Notes: generated by a model not told the origin, from the letters alone. 15,359 nucleotides of DNA from CAZEGV01 sp964511645 (GCA_964511645.1 CAZEGV010000056.1:1-15359), one strand, 5' to 3'; shown: positions 8,198 to 15,359, counted from the first letter of the stretch. Translations and numbers: made by a program.

Positions 8198-8614
8198 TTA
8201 TTGATTACAATTAGCACAAACCCCCTTAATAACCATATTGGCTTGTTGCATCACAAAACCCTTAGGAATATCTATTGCTGGTACACTAAGAGAAGTTAAG
8301 CAAAAAGTATTAGTACATTTGGTACAATGAAAGTGATAATGTAAATCTTGAGCAGAGCAATCACATTCTTCCAAACAAATCGCATACTTGACTTGCCCAC
8401 TTCCATCCTCTATACTATGGATTAATTTATTCTTTTCAAAAGTCTTTAAAGTCCTAAACAATGTACTTCTATCGGCATAATATAGCGAATTTTCAATATC
8501 AGACAATGACACAGCTTTAATTTGCTCCGTCAAAAACTGTAACACCAACAAACGCATAGCTGTAGGCTTAATGTCTCTTTTCTCTAATTTGTTTTCTAGC
8601 TTAGTATCATTCAT
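8198..8614 (-). CDS. Fur-family metal-responsive transcriptional regulator
   Basis: A 138-aa DNA-binding metalloregulator. The N-terminal half is a winged helix (KPTAMRLLVLQFL, then the recognition region DRSTLFRTLKTFEKNKLI). The C-terminal dimerisation domain has H92-Y-H94-F-H96-C97 followed by C100 and C105, and a final C133-A-N-C136. The pairs C97/C100 and C133/C136 match the structural zinc site of the family, and the His cluster matches a regulatory metal site. An additional C80, C84, C86 cluster (CLEECDC) sits before it. An in-frame TTG at 8623 would add three residues, but the ATG at 8612-8614 is the better start. A TATATTTG box at 8621-8628 on the minus strand fits the Bacteroidota -7 element; its -33 partner is not well placed. 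Fur, Zur or another subtype cannot be told from sequence. Being first in the efflux cluster suggests it controls it. Confidence 0.93.
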   Translation of the reverse strand: MNDTKLENKLEKRDIKPTAMRLLVLQFLTEQIKAVSLSDIENSLYYADRSTLFRTLKTFEKNKLIHSIEDGSGQVKYAICLEECDCSAQDLHYHFHCTKCTNTFCLTSLSVPAIDIPKGFVMQQANMVIKGVCANCNQ

Positions 8615-8637
8615 GCTATACAAATATAAATAAAAAT

Positions 8638-8712
8638 GAGGGCAAATCCCTCGTTATCACAACACTATCGTGTCGCTATTCCTCAGGTTGGGCTTTACGT
8701 TCCCAATCTTTT
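8638..8712. repeat. Intergenic repeat, copy B
   Basis: The 5' box is a hairpin, GAGGG-CAAAT-CCCTC (8638-8652). The centre has a second hairpin, ACAC-TATC-GTGT (8662-8673). The 3' box is GGTTGGGCTTTACGTTCCC followed by AATCTTTT (8686-8712). The same order, AGGGCAA box, CAACA-CTATCG centre and GGTCGGG-type box ending in ATCTTT, is seen in copy C at 15292-15359. It lies just upstream of the Fur-family gene and may overlap its promoter. Confidence 0.55.
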
Positions 8713-8798
8713 CGATTTTCATTACCTTCTTATATATCAGTATAAACCTATAAGATACAAAATGAAAGAAATGAGAAAATCAATAATTGTAAAAATAA

Positions 8799-8845
8799 AA
8801 AAGGATTTCCACGAAGACGTGTCCGTCTACTGACGGATCCCTTTT
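8799..8845. other. Structured segment with potential three-way junction
   Basis: An outer stem pairs AAAAGGAT (8799-8806) with ATCC plus TTTT (8837-8845, one bulged C). It encloses two hairpins, CACG-AAGA-CGTG (8810-8821) and TCCGTC-TACT-GACGGA (8822-8837). The junction shares one base, so not all pairs can form at once. Read on the minus strand it is followed by a T-rich run (complement of 8792-8802), so it could be a terminator for minus-strand transcription passing the tRNA terminator. A small RNA or decayed element end is also possible. Confidence 0.35.
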
Positions 8846-8847
8846 GC

Positions 8848-8896
8848 AAATATGGACGTGATTCAAATCCGAGAGAATCGGGACAGGCATTTTACA
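8848..8896 (-). pseudogene. Degenerate tRNA-Asp fragment
   Basis: The block 8851-8871 matches 18 of 21 bases of the 3' part of the intact tRNA-Asp (8947-8967), covering the end of the acceptor stem and the T arm, in the same orientation. After a shortened, diverged middle, GACAGGCA (8882-8889) matches the anticodon region (8981-8988), followed by TTTTA against TTCTAA of the D-arm side. Stems are broken and the 5' part is missing, so it is not functional. It lies beyond the terminator of the real tRNA, 96 bases away. Chance similarity is possible for the second block but unlikely for the first. Confidence 0.5.
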
Positions 8897-8907
8897 CAAA
8901 ATTAAAC

Positions 8908-8938
8908 ATAAAAAAAGCCCTACATTTCTGTAAGGCTT
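8908..8938 (-). terminator. Rho-independent terminator of tRNA-Asp
   Basis: On the minus strand a 10-bp stem (AAGCCTTACA with TGTAGGGCTT, one G-U pair) closes a GAAA loop and runs into seven T residues. In plus coordinates the arms are 8915-8924 and 8929-8938, with the A-run at 8910-8916. It begins 5 bases past the tRNA 3' end, so it should end the tRNA transcript. Confidence 0.9.
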
Positions 8939-8943
8939 ATAAG

Positions 8944-9017
8944 CGGTATGGACGGGATTCGAACCCGCGACCTCCTGCGTGACAGGCAGGCATTCTAACC
9001 AGCTGAACTACCACACC
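8944..9017 (-). tRNA. tRNA-Asp (anticodon GTC)
   Basis: A 74-nt cloverleaf on the minus strand. The 7-bp acceptor stem is GGTGTGG with CCATACC, including one G-U pair, and the discriminator is G, as expected for tRNA-Asp. The D arm contains AGTTCAGCTGGTTAGA. The anticodon stem CCTGC/GCAGG closes the loop CTGTCAC with anticodon GTC (complement of 8981-8983). The T arm is CGGG-TTCGAAT-CCCG. CCA is not encoded (the next bases read CTT). It stands alone between a promoter and a strong terminator, divergent from recD. Confidence 0.97.
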
Positions 9018-9034
9018 GTTTTCTAATTAGAATG

Positions 9035-9065
9035 CAATAATAGGGGTTTAATACTGAACTGCAAA
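9035..9065 (-). promoter_or_regulatory. Promoter of tRNA-Asp
   Basis: On the minus strand, TTTG (complement of 9062-9065) is followed by exactly 19 bases and then TATTATTG (complement of 9035-9042). This fits the Bacteroidota -33/-7 consensus (TTTG, 19-21 nt, TAnnTTTG) with one mismatch. It would start transcription about ten bases before the tRNA 5' end. A perfect palindrome, TTCTAATTAGAA (9021-9032), lies between the box and the tRNA. Confidence 0.6.
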
Positions 9066-9117
9066 ATATTTTCGTGATTAATATGAAATATATCACTTTG
9101 GAAGTTTATATTTACCT

Positions 9118-10854
9118 ATGCTTGAGACTAAATCCATAGATGAACATATTGTTTTTGCTGATTTTTTTGATACTCGAATGATGAAGGGATTGGCATATTT
9201 ATTATCTCAACGCTTGTCAGAAGGACATATTTGCTTAGATATAGAAGAGTACAATACAAAAAATAATAAAGAAGAGAACCCTTATTGGAATAAGGTGTTT
9301 GAACTAAATAAAATTCAAAAAAATAATTTTGTAGGAGAGGGGAAGCCTATTCTGATAGAAGGAAATAGAGCTTATCTTAATAAGTATTATCATTACGAAA
9401 CAGATTTTTTAGATAAAATTAAATTTCTGCGAAAGCAAAAACAAACCACACAAAAAGGCTTGCAAGAAGCTTTGGATTTATTATTTGAGAGTAAGCAGGA
9501 GATAGATTGGCAGTTATTGGCGGTACTTACGGCAATCATAGAGCCTTTTAGCATCATTACAGGTGGTCCCGGTACGGGGAAAACAACAACAGTAGCTAAG
9601 CTGTTGGCGGTTTTGTTTATGATGGATGTTAATACAAAAGTGAGGTTAGTAGGGCCTACGGGGAAGGCAGCAGCTCGGATTAACGAATCTTTACAGCTAT
9701 CAAAAGAAGCTTTGCCAGTGAGTGATGTAATCAAAGAAAAATTTACTGATATTCAGGCTTCTACGGTGCACAGTATGTTGGGTACAATCAGGAATAGTAC
9801 AAAGTTTAAACACCATTCCGAGCATTATCTGGATTATGATGTGATTATTGTAGATGAGTCTTCTATGATAGATATGGATTTGATGGCTAAGCTTATGGAT
9901 GCTGTTGGGGATAAAACTAAAGTGATTTTATTGGGGGACAAGCACCAGCTGTCTTCGGTGGGTGCTGGAAGTGTGTTTGGTGACTTGTGTCAGTCTTTGG
10001 GTGATGAGATGAATTGTTTTTCGGAAGAGAGAATTTCTTTTTTTTCCGCTTTCGCTAATGTGTCTATCTTGAAAAAAGAAAAGAAAACGGGCTTATTGAG
10101 CAACGCAGTAGTAGAACTTCAGCATAGCTATCGCTTTAAAGCAGGTAAAGGGATAGGTTTGTACAGTAAAGAAGTTTTACAAGGAAATATCCCAAACAAA
10201 AATACTTGTGCAGTATCACCTGACGGAAAAGATGTCGTCATTCAGAAAGAAGATTATAATGCCATAGATCTTTATAAAAAAATAGAACTTTACAAAACAT
10301 ATATACAAGAAGATGATACATTAGAAGCATTACAGAAACTTAATAATATAAGGATTTTGTGCGTCACTCGTAAAGGGAGGTGGGGAGTATCCGTGTATAA
10401 TAAAGCAGTAGAAGATTATTTGGTAGAGAAGGGTTTGTTAGATATTCAAGATACTCATTACCACAATCAGCCGATAATGGTTACTAAAAATAACCATAGT
10501 TTGGGTTTGTTTAATGGTGATGTAGGGATTATTAGAAAAGATGAATCGGGAGAGTTGAAAGCCTTTTTTGATAAAAAGGGAGTATTAACTCCTGTATTAA
10601 TTGGGTATTTGACTCATATGGAAACAGTCTTTGCGATGACGATACATAAAAGTCAAGGTTCAGAATTTAGAGAAGTGGTTGTAGTTTTGCCCAAAGATGA
10701 GGACATGCCAATATTGACAAGGGAACTATTGTATACTGCCGTAACAAGGGCAAAAGAAGCGGTTTTGGTACTAGGAGAGGATATGGTAATTGCCAGTACT
10801 ATTGCACGAAAGGTACAAAGGACCTCTGGAATTCAACTAAGAATAGGGAAATGA
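9118..10854 (+). CDS. recD: RecBCD alpha subunit, 5'-3' helicase RecD
   Basis: A 578-aa SF1B helicase, the fast 5'-3' motor of exonuclease V in double-strand-break repair. After an alpha-helical N-terminal domain (1 to about 125) come Walker A GGPGTGKTT (149-157), Walker B IIVDESS (243-249) and the sensor-type motif GDKHQLSSVGAGSVFGDL (about 276-293). The C-terminal SH3-inserted motor domain holds MTIHKSQGSEF (507-517) and YTAVTRAKEA (539-548), the helicase motifs with the Arg finger. Length is close to E. coli RecD (608 aa), so it is complete and not the longer stand-alone RecD2. It overlaps recC by the ATGA at 10851-10854, indicating translational coupling and a joint product. The start at 9118 is preceded by an A/T-rich stretch without a clear Shine-Dalgarno sequence, as is usual in this phylum. 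Confidence 0.95.
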   Translation: MLETKSIDEHIVFADFFDTRMMKGLAYLLSQRLSEGHICLDIEEYNTKNNKEENPYWNKVFELNKIQKNNFVGEGKPILIEGNRAYLNKYYHYETDFLDKIKFLRKQKQTTQKGLQEALDLLFESKQEIDWQLLAVLTAIIEPFSIITGGPGTGKTTTVAKLLAVLFMMDVNTKVRLVGPTGKAAARINESLQLSKEALPVSDVIKEKFTDIQASTVHSMLGTIRNSTKFKHHSEHYLDYDVIIVDESSMIDMDLMAKLMDAVGDKTKVILLGDKHQLSSVGAGSVFGDLCQSLGDEMNCFSEERISFFSAFANVSILKKEKKTGLLSNAVVELQHSYRFKAGKGIGLYSKEVLQGNIPNKNTCAVSPDGKDVVIQKEDYNAIDLYKKIELYKTYIQEDDTLEALQKLNNIRILCVTRKGRWGVSVYNKAVEDYLVEKGLLDIQDTHYHNQPIMVTKNNHSLGLFNGDVGIIRKDESGELKAFFDKKGVLTPVLIGYLTHMETVFAMTIHKSQGSEFREVVVVLPKDEDMPILTRELLYTAVTRAKEAVLVLGEDMVIASTIARKVQRTSGIQLRIGK

Positions 10855-13800
10855 AAATTTATATAGCCAAAGACATTATTCGATTAATGGATCAGTTGGA
10901 CAATCATTTGTCTAATCAGAGCTTAGGAGTATTTGATGAGCAAATTTTTGTAACTCAAACAGAAGGAATTAATAATTGGCTAGCCATTCAGCTAGCAGAA
11001 CGTCAAGGGATTTTTGCTCATTCTAAATTTTTGAGTCCTACACATTTTGTTAATGATGTTTTCAAAACGGTGGGTCTGATAGAGCAAGACGGTTTTATGC
11101 TTGAGCAAGTCAAGTGGGTTTTGTATGAACTGTTGGGGCAAGATGAGTTTTGCCAAAATTTTAAAGAAATAGCAGAATATTATGAATCAGATGATTTAAA
11201 ACGAATACAATTGGCGACAACTGTTGGGGATCTATTTGATCAGTATTTAATTTATCGACCTGATTTTATTGATAATTGGAATAAGTCTGAATCCGCTAAA
11301 TTATTTGAAACTACATATAAAAAGCATGAAAAATGGCAAAAATGGCTTTGGGTAGAACTGATAGTGATTTTGGAAATAAAAGACAGGGTAGTACTTAGAG
11401 ATGAGTTTTTTGAGCGAGTTAAGGAAGATCAGTACGCTGATAGGATTCGGAAAAAGTATAAAAGCATTTCATTTTTTGGTTTATCTATTTTTACTCAATA
11501 TCATTTAGATGTAATTTATAAAATTGCAGAGTTGGTAGACGTTGTTTTTTATTTAGTTAACCCATCTCCAGAAGAGTATTGGTATGATGATAAAAGTCAA
11601 AGGGCAATTGCATTTTATGAATTAATAAATAAACAAAATGCTGAAGAAGTCTATCTGACAGAAGGAAATCAATTGCTACAGAATTGGGGTAAACTCACTA
11701 AAGAAGTGTTTCTAATGCTTTTTGAGCAAGATATTGCTTTAGATTGCCTATTACAAGATGACTTTGTTAGCGATTCTAATACTTTATTACAAAAAATACA
11801 ATCTGATATTGAAAAAAATCTAGTAGGAGAGTCCCGTCATGAAATTACCCAGCAAGACCTAGAAGATGGTTCTATAAAAATTGTGTCCCATTATACTAAG
11901 CTTAGAGAGGTAGAAGTTTTGTATGATAACATTATGAATGAATTACATCATAATATAACTTTAAAACCTCGTGACATTATTATTTTAGTTAATGACACCC
12001 AAGACTATAAGCCTTATATAAGTGCTGTTTTTGATAAGAAATTAGCTTATAACCTAGTGCAAGAAACGTATAGTTCGGAGAGTATTGTGGCTGTTTTGGA
12101 ATCTGTTTTTTCTTTGTCGGAAGAATATTTTACCGCTGAAAAATCTTTAGAATTATTAGAGTTTGATTTGATCCGTACTTATTTTGATATTAATGATTTA
12201 GCACTAATTCGTAGGGTGTTGAAGGATGTTAATATCCGATACGGCATTAAGGGAGATGCAGACTTAGAAACTGGATATGTGAGCTGGGTTTACGGACTCA
12301 AAAAAATAATATTGGGTTATGCTATGAGTATACCTATGCTTGACGGTACAGAAAAAATTCATCCTTATGATGAGCTTGATACAAATGAAACCTATCAATT
12401 GTTTAGATTCAAAGTATTTGTAGATGAGATAATACGATTTATAGAGTTTAAGCGAAGTAGGCAGACTGTGGCAGACTGGTGTGATTTTACTACAAGTTTT
12501 ATTGACCGTATCATAAGTATTGAAGACAAACAAGTAGATGAGTGGAAAAGCCTAGAGCATCGTTTTACTTTGATGAAACAAGTGACAGAAGATGTAGGAC
12601 TTGTTGATTTTAATGTCTTTAGTACAGCTATGCTGACTGCCTTACACGAAGATAGTAGCAAAAGAAACTTAATTTCAGGAACTATTACTTTCTGCTCGAT
12701 GATACCAATGAGGAGTATCCCTTATCAATATATAGCAGTGCTGGGATTAAATAGAGGGGAATTTCCTAGAGCATCAAAGAATTTAGGTTTTGACCTGATA
12801 CAAGATAGGAAAAGAAGAGGAGATAGAGGAATTAGAGAGGGGGACTTAGCCTTGTTTTTAGATATTATACTGTCTGCCAAACAAAAGTTATACCTAAGTT
12901 ATATAGGAAGAGACGTAAAATCTAACGAGTCCATACCACCATCTAGCGTAGTAACCGAGTTATTGGATTATATCACAATCAACAACTCAAGAGCTTATAA
13001 AATGTTATTTACCCAATACCCAATTAATGATTGGGTAAGTGCGAACAGCTATTCGTACAGAAAACCGACACATTCGGCAATCCCATTAGTCAAAAAACAT
13101 CAAGTAGAAAAAGTAGCCCTTCAAGAATTACCCTTAGAGGAATTGATTAAATTCTATAAAGACGCACCAAAATATTATTTTGAAAAAATATTAAACATTT
13201 GGTATCAAAAAGAAGATATAATAATTGAAGATACAGAGCGGATAGATCTTGATGGTTTAGATGAATACTTACTTAAAAAAGTACTTTTTGAACAAGGTAA
13301 TACTGTTGAATTAAGAAATGAACTCGTAAGACAGGGAGATTTACCATTGCTGAATATGGCAAATGTGAAAGTAAGAGAATTTTCACCAGAAGTAGAGCAG
13401 TTAAAGGAGATTCACCAAGGGGTAATCATGGGCTCAAAAAAACTTCTCTCCAAAGACTGTGAGTTAGAGTTAGAAGGTGTAAGGTTTATTTACACATCAG
13501 AAGATTTGTATGAAGGAGGTAAGCAGGTTTTATTAGGTTTTTCTAATAAAACAGTAAAAATATTGCCTCAAATGTGGATGAAACACCTATTGTTATCTAC
13601 CCAAGAAGAAGGTATAAGTACTTATTGCTGTTTGATGAAGCAAGAAGAAGTGATTGTTTTTAGCCCATTAGAAAAAACGGAAGCAGTTAATATTCTTATT
13701 GATTTATTAAGGTTTTATAAACAAGGACAAGAAGAAGCTATATTGTTTGAGTTCGTGATATCTCACAACTTTTTGACTAAAAATACCCAAAAAACTGGGA

Positions 13801-13979
13801 GAGAAAAATTCTACAAATCCATAAGTCAAAATAAGTTTAAGTACATGCCTAGCTGGCAAAGGTTAGAAGAAGAAAATTATTTTACAGAAGATAGAATTGA
13901 GAATTTACCAGAAATAGCTAACTTGCTGTTTCACCCAGCACTATTAAGTGCAATCAAAACACACTCAAATAAAAAATAA
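10851..13979 (+). CDS. recC: RecBCD gamma subunit, RecC
   Basis: A 1042-aa protein, slightly shorter than E. coli RecC (1122 aa), which splits DNA strands in the complex and scans for Chi. Recognisable blocks in order: the N-terminal FVTQTEGINNWLAIQLAE and FLSPTHFVNDVF segment of the inactive helicase fold; RDIIILVNDTQDYKPYISAVFD (about 374-394); TFCSMIPMRSIPYQYIAVLGLNRGEFPR (about 613-640); FDLI at 647-650 followed by RRGDRGIREGDLALFLD; and LYLSYIGRD (about 680-688). These correspond closely to the RecC family (E. coli has TPMRSMPF, RKGDR and LYISYIGR in the same order). The C-terminal part is the degenerate nuclease-like domain and diverges. It overlaps recD by 4 bp. The next gene starts one base after its stop. 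No recB is visible, although all three subunits are needed for the holoenzyme. Confidence 0.93.
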   Translation: MKIYIAKDIIRLMDQLDNHLSNQSLGVFDEQIFVTQTEGINNWLAIQLAERQGIFAHSKFLSPTHFVNDVFKTVGLIEQDGFMLEQVKWVLYELLGQDEFCQNFKEIAEYYESDDLKRIQLATTVGDLFDQYLIYRPDFIDNWNKSESAKLFETTYKKHEKWQKWLWVELIVILEIKDRVVLRDEFFERVKEDQYADRIRKKYKSISFFGLSIFTQYHLDVIYKIAELVDVVFYLVNPSPEEYWYDDKSQRAIAFYELINKQNAEEVYLTEGNQLLQNWGKLTKEVFLMLFEQDIALDCLLQDDFVSDSNTLLQKIQSDIEKNLVGESRHEITQQDLEDGSIKIVSHYTKLREVEVLYDNIMNELHHNITLKPRDIIILVNDTQDYKPYISAVFDKKLAYNLVQETYSSESIVAVLESVFSLSEEYFTAEKSLELLEFDLIRTYFDINDLALIRRVLKDVNIRYGIKGDADLETGYVSWVYGLKKIILGYAMSIPMLDGTEKIHPYDELDTNETYQLFRFKVFVDEIIRFIEFKRSRQTVADWCDFTTSFIDRIISIEDKQVDEWKSLEHRFTLMKQVTEDVGLVDFNVFSTAMLTALHEDSSKRNLISGTITFCSMIPMRSIPYQYIAVLGLNRGEFPRASKNLGFDLIQDRKRRGDRGIREGDLALFLDIILSAKQKLYLSYIGRDVKSNESIPPSSVVTELLDYITINNSRAYKMLFTQYPINDWVSANSYSYRKPTHSAIPLVKKHQVEKVALQELPLEELIKFYKDAPKYYFEKILNIWYQKEDIIIEDTERIDLDGLDEYLLKKVLFEQGNTVELRNELVRQGDLPLLNMANVKVREFSPEVEQLKEIHQGVIMGSKKLLSKDCELELEGVRFIYTSEDLYEGGKQVLLGFSNKTVKILPQMWMKHLLLSTQEEGISTYCCLMKQEEVIVFSPLEKTEAVNILIDLLRFYKQGQEEAILFEFVISHNFLTKNTQKTGREKFYKSISQNKFKYMPSWQRLEEENYFTEDRIENLPEIANLLFHPALLSAIKTHSNKK

Positions 13980-13980
13980 C

Positions 13981-15294
13981 ATGAGATACATATTAATATT
14001 ATTACCTCTATTTGCTTTTTTCTCTTGCGAAAACCCACCAACCGAAAAGGAAGTACAAACAGCAAATATTGGCTTTTATCCATTGGAGATTAAAGAGCTA
14101 GATGATAAGCAATACCCAGACAATCCAGACATTGGGTTCAGGGATGAAAATTATGATTTTAACTATTTTGTAGCGGGAAAATTAGTTGAAGAAAAGAGTG
14201 GATATTCATTTAAATTTGTTTCTAAAAAAGGAGACAGTATTATTGTAGACAAGTTAAATATAGAAGACTTTATCCCCGCCATTCCTGATAACCTAAAAGA
14301 AGACAAATACTTAAAACATATTTGTGCAATTAACCAAGAGTGGAACCGTAACCAAGTCCACTTACTAGCAGGAGAGTTTAAGTCATCTGACCAAAAGGTA
14401 GCCAGAGTAGACATTGCAAGAAATTGCCTTAACTCATACCTGTGGGAAGTGATTTTATACACCAATAAAGAAGGAAAGATGTTACCTATGGCACATGGTT
14501 GGTTTAACTTTCCTCAAAATCTATACAAAACACTATTTAAGAAAGTAAACAATGAGTCATTTGATGCCTACCATGCAGAGCTAGAGGACTGGATAGACCC
14601 TAAAAGCAAAGAAATAAACAAATCATTACTCAGACAAAACGCAAAAGAAATAGCCATTAACTATACAGACCAAAGTGATGCAATGTATCCTTTGGAAGGA
14701 GCTCGAAAAAAGAAGTTTAAAGAAATTATTTACCCTGAAAGCTTTCAGACGATGAGGGACTTACAAAATGACAGCACTCTTTTTGCTACATTTACCCCCC
14801 CAGGTTTTTATAACAGAGCAGACCCTCGTGTAACAGAGTTAGGGAGATTGTTTAAACTTGAAAATATTCAATTATTAGCCATTTCAGATTCTTTAAATGA
14901 AATAGAAATGACCTTTAAGGACAGAAAAAACGACAGAGAAACACATTTAGTAATCGGTGGAATTGATATGAATATTTTCCCCAAACTATCAGTAGAAAAA
15001 GCTAATAAAGGTTGGAAAAACTCTATGGGATTTGGCAATCATCCTTTTTATGAATCACATGAAGAACATATTCATTGGAAATGTCAAAAAAGTCCATACT
15101 ATGCTTACTTTAGCGATGAAACAGGCAAGTGGTTAGACAGTCACAAAATAGGAGTGGATGGTCCTATATTCCATTGGGACACCGATACTGAAGGACAACT
15201 ACATATTTGGCTCTTGTCCTTTGAGCGTCACGCTTTGGTAGGACATTACACGATAAAATTAAAGGGATTAACAATGAATAATAAAACAAATTAG
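13981..15294 (+). CDS. Uncharacterised lipoprotein
   Basis: I do not recognise this 437-aa protein. It has a lipoprotein signal peptide: MRY, a hydrophobic stretch, then FFSC with C16 as the lipidated residue and E17-N18 next, so it should be anchored in the periplasm or outer membrane. The mature part is hydrophilic, mixed alpha/beta in appearance, and rich in Asp, Glu, Lys and aromatic residues. The last quarter is notably rich in His and Trp (NHPFYESHEEHIHWKCQ, IFHWDTDTEGQLHIW), and there are single cysteines at RNC and KC. No transmembrane helix follows the signal. An in-frame ATG at 13948 would overlap recC by 32 bases and put charged residues before the signal, so 13981 is preferred. 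It starts one base after the recC stop, which implies co-transcription with recDC, though a periplasmic protein has no obvious part in RecBCD. Confidence 0.85.
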   Translation: MRYILILLPLFAFFSCENPPTEKEVQTANIGFYPLEIKELDDKQYPDNPDIGFRDENYDFNYFVAGKLVEEKSGYSFKFVSKKGDSIIVDKLNIEDFIPAIPDNLKEDKYLKHICAINQEWNRNQVHLLAGEFKSSDQKVARVDIARNCLNSYLWEVILYTNKEGKMLPMAHGWFNFPQNLYKTLFKKVNNESFDAYHAELEDWIDPKSKEINKSLLRQNAKEIAINYTDQSDAMYPLEGARKKKFKEIIYPESFQTMRDLQNDSTLFATFTPPGFYNRADPRVTELGRLFKLENIQLLAISDSLNEIEMTFKDRKNDRETHLVIGGIDMNIFPKLSVEKANKGWKNSMGFGNHPFYESHEEHIHWKCQKSPYYAYFSDETGKWLDSHKIGVDGPIFHWDTDTEGQLHIWLLSFERHALVGHYTIKLKGLTMNNKTN

Positions 15295-15359
15295 GGCAAT
15301 TCCTTCAACCAACAGCTATCGCTATGTTGTTTGAGGGTCGGGTTTTCCACTGTATCTTT
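15292..15359. repeat. Intergenic repeat, copy C, with long imperfect hairpin
   Basis: It starts on the stop codon of the lipoprotein gene with AGGGCAATTCC (15293-15303). A long imperfect hairpin at 15302-15336 follows: outer arms CCTTCAA / TTGAGG with one bulged base, inner arms CAACAGC / GC-TA-TGTTG, loop TATC. The 3' box GGGTCGGGTTTTCCACTG then runs into TATCTTT at the window edge. Parts align with copies A and B. The hairpin and following T-rich stretch could also terminate the recDC-lipoprotein transcript. The copy may continue past the window. Confidence 0.55.

Larger units (their letters stand above)
8615..9117. other. 503-bp intergenic region between divergent gene blocks
   Basis: No protein gene is credible here. 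Reading left to right it contains the likely start region of the Fur-family gene, repeat copy B (8638-8712), an AT-rich spacer, a structured segment (8799-8845), a decayed tRNA-Asp fragment (8848-8896), the tRNA terminator (8908-8938), the intact tRNA-Asp (8944-9017) with its promoter (9035-9065), and the upstream region of recD. I found no convincing promoter for recD: TCACTTTG at 9093-9100 resembles a -7 box with one mismatch but lacks a matching upstream element. Confidence 0.8.

Noticed and set aside
8615..8623. TTG start at 8623 for the Fur-family gene
   Set aside because: It adds only three residues; the ATG at 8612-8614 is conventional and leaves the winged-helix domain complete.
8636..8833. 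Open frame of 65 codons on the plus strand upstream of the tRNA
   Set aside because: It runs through repeat copy B and the structured segment, has no recognisable protein features, and codes for a low-complexity basic peptide.
8848..9017. Genomic-island boundary at tRNA-Asp
   Set aside because: No integrase and no distant second repeat in the window; the remnant lies only 50 bases from the tRNA, so it cannot be called an att pair on present evidence.
9393..9734. Open frame opposite recD, and similar frames opposite czcA, czcB, recC, the ATPase gene and the lipoprotein gene
   Set aside because: All are antisense to strongly supported genes, lack recognisable domains, and are expected by chance in AT-rich coding DNA read on the other strand.
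13948..13980. Upstream ATG for the lipoprotein gene
   Set aside because: It would put charged residues before the signal peptide and overlap recC; the start at 13981 directly begins a good lipoprotein signal.

Overview
The window is AT-rich DNA (by eye about one third G+C) from a member of the Bacteroidota, most likely Flavobacteriia. The evidence is lipoproteins with short Bacteroidota-type signal peptides, a CzcA-CzcC fusion typical of that phylum, Bacteroidota-like promoter elements (TTTG, 19 nt, then a TAnnTTTG-like box) and short intergenic repeats like those I recall from flavobacterial genomes. Genus cannot be fixed from the sequence.

Left part (74-8614, all on the minus strand): a metal-efflux cluster. 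In transcription order it encodes a Fur-family metalloregulator, a small secreted Cys/His-rich protein resembling DUF6660, a giant RND pump fused to its outer-membrane TolC-like channel (CzcA-CzcC), a His-rich lipoprotein membrane-fusion adaptor (CzcB) and a P1B-type Zn/Cd/Pb ATPase. The ATPase would move divalent metal from cytoplasm to periplasm, and the RND complex from periplasm to the outside. A 15-bp inverted repeat (TGCAA-N5-TTGCA) between the regulator and the small secreted protein is a good candidate operator for the structural genes.

Middle (8615-9117): about 500 bases with no protein gene. It holds a short dispersed repeat, a strongly structured segment, a decayed tRNA-Asp fragment, and an intact tRNA-Asp(GTC) on the minus strand with a clear promoter and a clear intrinsic terminator.

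Right part (9118-15294, plus strand): recD and recC, overlapping by 4 bp, then an uncharacterised 437-aa lipoprotein gene starting one base after the recC stop. recD and recC encode the alpha and gamma subunits of the RecBCD helicase-nuclease for double-strand-break repair. recB, which carries the nuclease, is not in the window.

Three intergenic spots (about 2050-2125, 8638-8712 and 15292-15359) share a two-box motif and look like copies of one dispersed element. No complete mobile element, CRISPR array or rRNA gene is present. The most useful leads are the internal signal peptide in the CzcA-CzcC fusion, the candidate operator and the puzzling regulatory logic of a Fur-type regulator on an efflux operon, the coupling of a lipoprotein to recDC without recB, and the tRNA remnant with nearby structure.
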